Shown here: positions 31,707 through 43,700 of the stretch, one piece after another
Layout: every line of letters starts with the position of its first letter
Numbering within the stretch: the first letter of the stretch is position 1
From: Trebouxia sp. TZW2008
Taxonomy: Eukaryota > Chlorophyta > Trebouxiophyceae > Trebouxiales > Trebouxiaceae
Reading direction: 5' to 3'
Assembly: GCA_002118135.1 (NCBI GenBank)
Contig: BDIU01000033.1
Location: forward strand, 310,001 to 374,000
DNA length: 64,000 nucleotides
The notes under the pieces: model-generated
The model's input: the letters and a program-made list of their open reading frames with translations, nothing else
Told to the model about the DNA's origin: nothing
Database searches by the model: none
Program-made: the position numbers and the translations under genes

Positions 31707-34700
31707 ATGTTCTCGTACTTGAGGTGCGCAGTGCTCTACACCCCGTTTGAGCTGCGTTTGCAACACCAAATGCAACAGCTGAGTGTTCTGTGTCTTTTGC
31801 AGCAAAAAGATCGCCATACCAAACAGTGCCAAGCTGAAGTGCCTTGCTTGGAATGGGGAGCAGGCCTGGATTGCTTGCGGCTGCGACCAAGGCATGCTCA
31901 AGGTGATGCCTACCCATGCGTTTTTACGGTTCAATCGCTTGTGCGTTGTCTACCAATCAGCAATGTGCATCACTGTGGCCATACCAGTTGCTTCTGACCA
32001 CTTTTGTACGCAGTCACAGTTGTCCTTTCAGCTGTATCAAGCTTGCAACTTAGCTGATATGCAACCTGTGTGCAGCATCATGAGTATGGCGAGTGCTGCA
32101 GGTACTCAAACTGGAAGATCCAAAAGGCACAGATGCAAGTACTGCTGGTGGACAAGGCCTCAACGCAAATCAGACTCTGCAAGGCCATGCTGACAGTGTT
32201 GTGATAGCTGCCTGGAATGAGCAGCACAACAAGCTGACCACCAGCGACTCCAATGGACTCATCATTGTCTGGATACTGCACAAGGGACTGTGGTTTGAGG
32301 AAATGATCAACAACAGGTGCTATCGCATACCAAAACTGCTGATTGCTTGTGAAAACAATCCTGTGGCGCACATACCACTCGCTTGTTATTGACAGCCTCC
32401 AGGGAATTCATTTGTGTGCTGCTTGTGCACTTTCAAGCTGTCTTTTGCACCTTGATGGGTCGCCTGCATTGCTGGTCATGCCATAAGTAGCCACAATTGC
32501 ATAGACAAAGCCTGAAGACAGCCGTGATGCAGGAACAAGAGTGTGGTGCGGGACATGCGGTGGGCAGCTGACGGCTCCAAAATCTGCATCATATATGCAG
32601 ACGGGGCAGTCATCGTGGGTGGAGTTGATGGTATGCTGTCCACATCTCCCCATGCCATGTGTGTATCGATTGTACAGCTCTACCGTCAATAAGCAGCACT
32701 GCTGTCAGAGACAACTTTGCTATCACAGCGCATCATCAGCCTGATGACTGCACTGTTCAAGCCTCAGCAATACCTCGATGTTGGTGCCAGCATGTGCATG
32801 ACATGTCAAAGCAGGACATGGAGCTTTTGGAGCGCAGGCGTTTCATGCAGAAGCTGGACTGGAAGGCAAACAAGCTTATGCAGAACAAACACAATGCAGC
32901 GTCCATGCACTGAAAGTGAATGTTGTTACAATCACAAGATGTAGTTCTTAGCATTGAGTACACCTTGCACTGCTGCAGGCAACCGTCTCTGGGGCAAAGA
33001 GCTGCAGATGCAACTCACCCTAGTGGACTGGTCCCCTGATGCACGTCGTCTGCTGTTCTGCACCACAGCTGGTGAATGCCACATTGTTGATGCTGGCGGC
33101 AACATCATTTCTCAAGTGCCTCTGCACTGCAAGGTATGACCTTTGCAACCCGCACAGGCAATATTCACGTCCTCAGCACTGCCATATTAACAAGACGGTT
33201 GGGCTGAGGTGTCTTACGCAAGACCTGCTGTGGATGAACAAGAGACCCAAACCCAGCTGCTGTTGAGAAGTCATCAGGCAGTTCAGTGTGCCACTGCTGT
33301 ATTGACGGGTTGCATGGACTGGAAGCCATTGCAGGCGACTGACACAGTGGGTTATGCACAATTCATTGCTCAATACGCTTGGTACCCTCCTGCTCATGTC
33401 TGACATATGGACAGCCATGACAAGCAAACTATTATAGAGGAACTAAAGGGCAGCCATGGCAATCATGAAAATACTGAGGCATTAGAGTAAATGCGGATGC
33501 AGAAAGGCTTTCTACCTGTCACGCTGCCCTGTCCTGACTTTTGCTTGTGCAACGGCCAGCTGTCACTATATGCTGAACCCTGAGCCAAGCAGCTGACCGC
33601 CTGATATTTGACATACAGGACAATTATGGCGGTCAAGCAGACATTGTGGGGCTGGAATGGTACAAGGGTCAGGAGGGCTACTGTGAGCCAGGTTGCCCTG
33701 CCCTGGCCCTGTGCCTGCGCACTGGCCAGCTTCAGCTAATGAAGGATGAGCTGGATGACACATGCTTAGTCATCAACACCGGCATGCAAGTCAGCAGCAT
33801 TAAGTGGAACAGCAACGGGTCTGTGCTGGCCGTGTCTGGGCTGTCTAGCAACAATACTGGGCCTGCAGCTGCCATGGTGCAGTTCTACTCCTACAATGGT
33901 AAGCGAGACCCTCATCCTCACCTGGTGCTTTGTAGTGAGAGTCCGCGACCCTGCTAGGTGCATTCAGACACAACAAACTGCCTGTAAAAAGCCATGATGT
34001 GCCAATGCAAAAGACTTCTGCTGAAATTCTGCTGAGCAGCATCTGAAGAACTTGAGGGTTCCAGGATCAGGCATCACAGCCCTAGCATGGGAGAAGGGTT
34101 GTCACAGGATTGCCCTTGCTGTGGACTCCTCAGTCTGCTTTGCAGATGTGCACCTAGAAAACCTCTGGGGCAGTTTGGCGGGCGCCCTGGTGTACGCCGC
34201 AGACAAGATAAAAGGTGAAAAGAATGCAATAAACTTGTGCACAGGATCAAGCCTGTGCCTGATCCTGCAGGGCAACATCTGAAGAACTTGAGGGTCCCAG
34301 GATCAGGCATCACAGCCATAGCATGGGACAAGGGTGGTCACAGGATCGCCCTTGCTGTGGACTCCTCAGTCTACTTTGCAAATGTGCACCCTGAGTACCT
34401 CTGGGGCTTCTTTGCTGGCACCCTTGTGTATGCTTTCAACAAACCAGACAGACCAGAGGCATGCGTGGTGTTCTGGGACCTGCAGACGCATGAGACCCAT
34501 GCCAAATATGTGAAGCGCTTGGTTGCTGTCAAGGTGCTTTTTTATTTAGACATGCTCTTCATGCTTGCTTGGTGTTATGGGACCTGCAAACGCATGAGAC
34601 CCATGCAAAATGTGTGAAGTGCTTGGTTGCTGTCAAGGTGCTTGCCCCTTGAACATGCTCTTCATGCTTGCTTGGTGTCCTGCAACCTGCACACGCATGA

Positions 34701-37700
34701 GTCTCATGCCAGGCATATGATGCGCATCCTTGGTCTCAAGGTGCATGCACCTGACACTGAGCTGCTGCATCAATACCTTGTCCCCTTCCTTCAGGGGCGT
34801 GCAGCTGCACACTGCAAAATTGCTTTTGAGACCTGCAGGCGCATGCCACTCGCGCCTGGTTGCCCTTAAGGTGCTTTCTGGTAACACATCATTTTCATCA
34901 TGTACATGATCTTGTGCGGGTTACTAGAACCTGCAGACGCATGAGACACATGCCGAATCTGTGAAAAGACTGGCTGCTGTGATACCACAGTGATAGTGAC
35001 ACAGACAATCAACAGTGGACTGCTGAATTTGGCAGGCTGCTGGTCAGAACTGCTTGCTGGTCACACGAGGGGAGGAGCCTGGTCAGTGCAACCTCATTAT
35101 CTGTGACGCAATTGGCACACCAGTAGAGTCCAATGTCACAGTGGTGCAGCCCTCGTGCCTGGCTATGACCAGCAGCCACGTTGTGGCAGCGTCTGGCGAT
35201 ACTGTCTTTGTGTGGCTGTACAACCCTGCTTCAGGTAAATCATCTTGATCAGCTTACGCATTATTCAAGTCTGTGGTTGTTGCACTGCAAAGCTGCATGT
35301 GCCCAGACTTACTGAGGTCACATTAGTGGAGTCCAAGGTTACATTGGTGTCATTCTCATGCCTGGCTATGACTAGCAGCCATGTTATGGCAGCGTTTGGA
35401 CACACAGTGTTTGTGTGGCTGTACAACCTTGCCTCAGGTATTTCATGATGACAGTGTCTTGCATTGATAAGTCATGTGTCTTGTGTGTGGCAAAGTGTGA
35501 TCAAAACAATCTGTGCAAATGGAGCCATGTTGTGGCAGCATCTGCACAGACCGTCTTTGTGTGGCTGTACAACCCTGGTGAGCCATCACGATAAGGCTGA
35601 AGGGCATTGGTCTTGTGCATTGTGTTTGGCAGAACATGGCAGGGATAGCATCATGAATGGATGCTGCTGGATGTGAGGCAATAGCACTCTGTTGCCTGGC
35701 ACGCTCTTGTAACAGCAGCACTGCACCTGGTACTCTTGTGTTGCGTAGCATGACACCCACCACAGCAAATGCTTTTTATGACATCTTGTCTCGATCCACA
35801 GCATGGCATTGGGAATGAGCTGGGTCAAATAGTGCTGTTCCTCTGCATTGACCAGCGGCCCTGGACCCTTGCGGCACAGTAACAACCACTGCATTCTCTG
35901 CAAACTGGCAGAAGGCGTGCACCTCAATACCCTGTACCAGACAGACACATGTCAACAACCTGACACGCTCAGTGGATCAGCATGGCGTTGACTTTCTGCT
36001 GTCAGTGCAGGCAACAGCAGTGTAGGTTTGCCTGGAGAAGCTAAGCCAGCACAGTCTGAGGCCACCTTCAGACTGGACTCAGCTGCCTTCTCTCCAGTAA
36101 GCTCCTACTTAGCATCACGCTGACTGATGTGATCATGCAAGGGGTCATGCTGTAGTGAAATGTGGCAATACACAACCTGATTGTGCCATGCGTCAAGTGC
36201 AGTCTGATACTGGCACCATGTGACAATGCCAATCAGGCAGGTTGGCGCCATATCATCAGCATCGTTTGGCTGGTGCACTTGTCTGCATTCTTGACACTGA
36301 CAGACTGAAAGCCTGAGGGACACTTGTATCCAGAAGGGCTGGCAAGCAGACTCCTGTGAGTGACTGGTGTGCAGAGGGGGGCTGGTGGTTCTTCAGCAGC
36401 AAACAATCCCATCACAGCCATCACAGCTGCCTCCCATATGCTGCTGGTTGGGCGTACCTCTCGGGAGGTCCTCTGCTACAGCCTACCAGACCTGGTGCCT
36501 GCTGGTCAGCCCCTGTCACCCCCCCCCCCAACCCCATCAACCCCCAAGCATCTCCCCGCTACCCCTCCTTTCCTGTTGCCTTTGTGTGAACACCTGATGT
36601 GGTCAGCATCTGGTGTTGTCAGCACATTCTGATGGCTACAGCTAATCCCTCAGAACCTTTGCCATCTCAAGGCCGCCCCCCATTCCTTTCTGTGACCGTT
36701 TTGTCAGCATCTGATGTTGTCAGCATGTGGCGCTGAGTACAACAAATGCCTGGCCCCCAGCTTTGCCCCATGCTCCTTGCTGGTCAGGCGCCCTCCCCAA
36801 CTGCTCCTCTCCCTTTTCCGCTGCCTTTTTGGCAGCACCTGATATTGTCAGCATGTGATGTGATAATAGCTGAAGCTCAAACCCCTCGGCAACCCCACAA
36901 ACACCATGGTGTGCACCGCAGAGCCTCGGCATGAACTTGCTCACAACATCTGCAGTGCAATAGCTGCTCGCGCAGATCTGTGCATCCCTCAACCCACCAC
37001 CACCACACTAATACCAGCAAGCAAGCCACTGTTATTTTGTGTCAGACTAATTCTAAGCTTCAATTGAGCAATGATGCCTCTCACAAAATTTCATAAGCAT
37101 CACTGGAGCTGCTATGTACCCAACAAAACAGGTCATGGCAGCTGGCACATTGCATTTGACAATATGTGCCAGGATGTCAAATGCTTGGCGTGCATGTGGA
37201 TGCAATGTGCTAAGCATGTGGTGCATATAACCCAGCTACCTTACGGCACAAAATGGCTTGCTTTGTTATCTGCAGGCAAGCACATGCTGCGCTGCCAGCC
37301 ACGGGCGCTTGCGCTCAATTCCGATGCCTCTCGCATGTCTGTCATTGACTTGCATGGCGTTTTGTCCTTCTACGACTTCCAATCAGCCCCTCAGCAGGCT
37401 GGGGCTGCAGCTCAGAGCCCACGCATGCCAGTATCAGGGGAGCACCTGTCAATAGAGCGCAAGGTCAGTCCTAACAGTGCGCTACTCCTTGTGCGTCACA
37501 TGATCTCCCTCACAGAGCCCTCATCCTGACTGCTGTTGTTCATAGACTAACCCCTGATGAGTATAGACCAGACACTTGGATCTGGAATTTATTCACACAC
37601 AATGCCCTCTTGGTGAGAGTCTGCAGAAGCCACCATTGTTCTTCGTGATCAGCCAGACAGACTAATAAGACAAGCAGGATATCACAGTTAGCTCAGCTAG

Positions 37701-40700
37701 TGCATGTTGGCTTTGCAGGATGTATGGGACATGCTTTGGAGCCAGGACAGCCCCGACCTGTTTGCCATGATGGAGAAGGGACGCATGTACATCTTCAGGT
37801 CAGCATCAACCACCTGAGACACCAGATTACCCTGCATATTTTCATGAGTCGTTGTTGTCATGTTTCTCATGACTAATAGGGAATTTTGGTGAGCAAGCCC
37901 TGTTGAGGCACATCATTGCAAACATGAAACGCGCAGACTGCAAGCACAGCTTCTTGAGCTTTGGTCATGACCAGGCATTTCTGCATCATGGGTGGCCAGA
38001 GTCAGCGGGCGTTCCCTGTGCAGTGCCTACTGGCCAAAGTAACAGATGCCATACAACCTGTCTAGGCAACTCTTCCTTGTCTTTGCACAGTACCTTCTGA
38101 TGCATAGTCTTCCGTTCTGGCTGTGCTTGAGCTGTTCATGTGATTGCAACATACACGCAGCTCTATGGGTGCGGTGTTGTAGATGTAAAGGTTCTGGGTG
38201 CTCAAGCCTGTCTGCAAGGTCTTGACCATGCTGGTCTTTCTTGTACAGGGGGCTAGACCCTGAAGAGCCTGTCCAGTCCACAGCACGCCTCTGCTGCTTC
38301 AAAGACCTGGAGGTCACGGTAAGGAACATGGCTTTGTCAGACCCACACACGTTGATACAAGCTGTGGACAGCATCAATAGCACAAAGCTCAGCACTGCTA
38401 AGTCATGAAGGATGGCGTTCATGCAGTGAAGTCTGATACTACAATGACTTCAAATGTCAATGCATGACTCAAGTGCACGTTATGGTTGCTTTTGAAATGC
38501 TGTGAATTTGCCTGCTTTGCAAGGTTTTTAGTCCCTCAACACCAATCCTACAGGTTTGTCCTCGTCATAGCAGGCAGGAGCATGCAGTTGAGCGTACAAT
38601 GCAACAATTTCAGTTGCTGGAATGTAAATGCATGAGCAAATCTTCACAGATTTGCAATGCACAACCTGGATGTGCAGGCTGTGATGTTGGAAGACACACT
38701 TAAGTCTGGTACTCAGCCTTGGAAGGAACAGGTCCTTCAGTTTGAGACACGCAGCTTGCGTGACACAAGACAACTGCTGACCACTGTATCTACTGCTGAT
38801 ACCATGCAGTTCATTGAGCAAAACCCACATCCCAGGTACACTGGCAGCTTGTTTGGCATCTTCAGCCTTCTGTGCTTGCTTGACCGCTTTATCAAGTGTT
38901 GACATCATGCAATTCATTGAGCAACAGCCACACCCTAGGTGAAGAAGCAACTTGTTTTGCATCTGCTGAACAACCCTCTGGTCATGCTTGAACACTGCAT
39001 CAACTGCTGACACTGTCATTCATCAAGCACTGACCTCATTCTAGCTGAGTTGCAGACTTACTGTTTATCTGCTGCACTGTGCTCTCAATTCCAAGAGCCA
39101 TGCACCCAATCAGACCACATGCAATGGCAGGGACCAAGAGAATCAAACACAGTCTGATGACACAGACTAGTCCTGCAAGCTGAGTCTGCTGTGTTTCCCA
39201 CAGGCTATGGCGTGCCCTTGCTGAGCATGCCCTGAAGGCCAAGAATTTGGATGTGGCTGAAAAAAGCTTTGTGCGCTGTGCAGAATATCAGGTAGCTTGC
39301 CCATGGCCTAAAATTATGCTGCATGGACATGACTCGTCACAAGTGTTCTGGCTGAGAAAAGCTTCGTGCGCTGTGCAGAGTATAAGGTAGCTTACCCATC
39401 CTACATGAAGATGAAGCATTGCTACCCTTCTGGCAGGTCCTTGTGACGTCGCATGTATTCAGGCTTTGACTTTGAACTGGTCCATTGCAGCTGCAACAGC
39501 TCAAAGTCTGCATTTTGCCTGTGTATGTTGCCTCTTGCAGCTTGTGTTGCAGACCGGCAGCAACTTGCCCTGCCATACAGCATTGCTTGTAGCAGTTGGA
39601 GCTGTCACAGGGCATCCAGATTGTGAAGCAGCTGAAGCGCATGTATCGCTCTGTGTCTCCAACAGGCTTATGAAGCGGACATGTTATGCGCTGTGTGCTT
39701 CAAATATGCTGTGCACAGTTCTAGGGCATGCAAATTGTGAAGCAGGATGCACTTTGCTCTCTAGCTCAAGCATTTTGATGAAGCAGAGATGCTGTCTGCT
39801 TTGACATACATTACGTGTTGTCACAGGGCATTCAGATTGTGAAGCAGCTAAGGCGCATGGACAGTGCTCTGAAGCAGGATGCAGAGATTGCGCTGTACCT
39901 GAAGCAGTTTGATGAGGCAGAGGCCCTGTACCGCCGCATGGACAGACCAGACCTGGCAGTGGATATGTACATGCGTCTGGGAGACTGGTTTGCAGTAAGC
40001 TTCCATCTGTCATGACGTGCAACTCGTCTTTGACTCATTGTCCTGTGTCTTTCAGTCTTTTTTGTCAGTCGCTTGTACAGAGGCATTGGAATAAAGGTCT
40101 GTGATGACTTACAGCCTTTTTGCGTGCTGCTCCATTGTCATTTCTGGGATGAGGTACAGGCCAAGCAAGTTGATTTGCAGAGAGTGTTGGTCATCCCTGT
40201 GATGATTCAGCAAAGAATGCAGCCTCGACCTGTACATCATGCATCTAGCTCCTGCTGCAATGCTTGATGGCTTGCATTGACTGTGTTGCGACTAACAGCA
40301 GATGATGTTCAGCCACGTAGCAGCCAACAGCAGATGATGTTTGAGTATGCAGCAGCTGACGGCAAATTATGTTGAGCTATGTGCTGCTACAGGCTGAGCA
40401 GCTGTTGAAGCGTAACACTGGCAATGATGCGCTGCTGGTCTTGATATGGAACAAGATTGGCGACCACTATGCTGACAGGCACAGGTGGCACAAGGTACAG
40501 CCTGACACCTTTCACCTTACATGCATACACAGATACACTGATGCATTGCGACAGAAGCACAGGTGCAACCCAGCAGAAGCACATATGCACGTTGCAGCAA
40601 TACATCAGGAACATCATAGCAGCAGCATACAGGTGCATTGCACCAGAAGCATTGAGGTGTTATACCACACAGGCACATGTGTGTTCCAACTGTAAGTTGA

Positions 40701-43700
40701 CAGGCAGCATGCTATGTACAGTCAGCAACACACAGAGCCAAGCGCTGTGATTATGGAGTGATGCAGGCGCAAAAGCCTGAAGCCAGTGTGGCAACTGATG
40801 CACAATATTGTACTATGGCTTGACCACAGTCAAGCCATAGTACCAACAGCAGCACCACGAACTGCAGTGATTTGCTTACCATTTTGAACAAATTGGTAAA
40901 GTCATGACCTTACAAGCTTTTCTATGCTGCATTTGATTATAGCATTGAGAAATATGTGCTCATGCAGGCAGCAGCATACTACGCCCAGGCCAAGAACAGT
41001 GATGCTCTGGCAGACGCATTGTATCAGCTTGAGGACTTTGACAGCCTGGAGCAGCTGATAGCAGCCACCCCTGAGGGTAGTCCCCTGCTGCTGCGCTTGG
41101 GTAGCCAATTCCACAGTGTGGGTCTGTGTCAGCAAGCTGCTGCTGCCTACATAAAGGTCAGGTCCTTCACTGCTGATTTGCGTCTAGCACCTGCTTACAC
41201 TTCCCTAGCATCTGTGCTGGACGGCACTATGATGAGTGGTATTGCACCGCCTTAGACATCAGCCCCCCGCTGCTGCATTTGGATAGCCAGTTCCATGGTG
41301 TGGATCTGCGCTAGCAAGCTGCTGCTGCCTACATTGATGTCACGCCGTTTGCTGCCTAGCATTTTGTGGCATTTGCATACAGTTGCCTAGCAGCTGTGAT
41401 GGTAATTGTCATCTTTTCATTCTTTCACAGCCAGCTTTGTGACCTCAGGACAAACTCTGAACGGTGTTGTCTGTTTGTTGTGACACCAGCTGTACAAGCA
41501 CAACCAGCACTCTGCCTTGAGCCTATTGGGCAGCATTGTGGTCAGCATTGCCTACTACATGTGATCTGTATGTGACTTGCAAGCACACTTTGCTTAGTAC
41601 TGTCATCATCTCACTGACTGTCATCTTTGGTGATAGCAAGTCAGAAGCTCAGCATCGTCTCTGTCATCTACAGCTGCTGTGACAACAGCAGCGCAAGCAG
41701 CTGCTAGGGCTCGGCACATGTCTTTCACTGCATGCACGCCATCCCACGATCAAGCTCTTCACAACAGGCAATAGCTGCTGTAAACATAGAGAAGCAGGCA
41801 GCACCATGGCATACATGACTGGCGAAGGAAAGCTACATACACTTCACACAATACTTGTCTCTTTGTGTGCAAACATATGACTGTGCTGTTTGCAACAGGC
41901 TGGGAAAGTGAAGAAGGCAGTTGACTGCTGTGTGGTGCTCAACCAGTGGGACCAAGCTGTAGCATTGGCTCAGCAACACAGCATGCCTGAGATCCAAACC
42001 CTGCTGTTCAAGTATGCTGCCATGCTGCTGGAGCAGCACAAGACCATGGAAGCTGTCCAACTGTACAGAAAGGTGTGCCCTGGCCTCATTCGGCCATTGC
42101 TTGGCAAATGGCTCTGGTCACCCTTGCTGTTGCACCCCTTGTATGCGCTTTGGGCAGTGGTACTGAGTCGTGGGACACTTTCATCGCATGGTGAGACTTT
42201 GAGCAGCACTGAGACAAAGTCCTGCTCAGGCTTACTGCATGCAGCAATGGCAACAGGAAGATCTTACACCATTGCTGGAGTTGACAACAGCAATTTAAAA
42301 GCCACGTCAGCAGTCCAGCTTCGGAGCTATACTTCCAAAGCGCAAGAGGAGCATGCTATGCTGATCGCTGCAGGCACAACTTCTCAATGAGGCAGCTCAG
42401 CTACTGATGCAGCTGGTCAAATCAGAAGCTGCCAGCCACTGAAACAATCCCCCCGTCACAAACAAGCTCATATATTATGCTCAGGGCATTTATCATCCAT
42501 CTTCTGACATCTACAGGCTCATTTCCACAGGAAGGTAGCTCAGATATTGATGCAGCTGGCGCTATCTGAAGCTGCCACCCATGCCCTGTCCCTCAGGCTG
42601 AAGAAGCTGTACCTATTGGCGGCTCTAGAGGTGGACTGCCTGCCACACTTGGCTATCAAAACGCCCAAGTCACCACAATCACCCTGGCATGATACCCAGA
42701 CTCCCTGTGACTGGCCCCTTGGCATTGCAGGCTCACTTCCACAAGGAGGCAGCTCAGCTATTGATGCAGCTGGCGCAATCAGAAGCTGCTGTCCATGCTC
42801 CACCACTCAGGTTGAAGAAGCTGTACCTTTTGGCGGCTCTTGAGGTGGACCACTTGAAAGCCAGGATGCTAAACATAGGGGGCAACAGCCCTGGGGCATC
42901 CCCCAGCAGGGCAGGCCCTGCAGCAACAGAGACTGCTGCAGCTGCTGACACACTCGCAGGCAAGCTCACATGATTTATGTGTTCTGGTCTGAAACAGGAT
43001 GGGCTGGTGTTAGATGTCATATACAGTGCATATATGTTGGTCTCATACACTATGGGTTGTTTCAGTGTCATAGCATTGCTTGACTTTGGTCTTATACTTT
43101 ATGGATTGGACATACAGTTGGTTGACATTGGTTGCATGTGCTGTTGCAGTAGTGGATGGATGGCATGTTTGATGACTGGTCTCAAAATGCTTGACAGCTG
43201 AAACTGCTGCAGCTGCAAACACCCTGAAAGGCAAGCTCACATTCATAATGCCTGGGCATTGGCCTCCTATGTTGCATCTCATGTACAGTGGCATTGGTTG
43301 CATGGCAAGGTTGCCGTCAGGCGGGCGGCGTGGGCTTCAAGCATTTTGCAAGTGTGTTCCAGACAATAGCGCATGGACATGTGAATTGCAGGGCTGGTGG
43401 AGTTAGAGGCAGCTGGGCCTGGCCCTGGCTCCCTTAGCAGTGCTTGGCACTGCACCCAGGCTCACCACTTCTGGCTGCTAGCCCATCGCCACCTGTACGC
43501 TGGAAATATGGACGCTGCCATGCGTGCAGCCCTGCATCTTCGCAAGTAAGCCTCCATTCAGCCACGTTAAGCTTCAGAAAGCTGAATTTGCTCAACATTG
43601 CATTGCCTTGGGACCGCACCCAGGCCCACTGCTTCAGACTTCTGGCCCACCACCACCTGTATGCTGGCAATATGGATGCTGCCATGCGCACAGCCCTGCA

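Noticed and set aside
32640..32945. Plus-strand frame with [19 protein letters not shown] as an extra IFT121 exon
   Set aside because: IFT121 exons 4 and 5 join in phase and align with the family without an insertion here.
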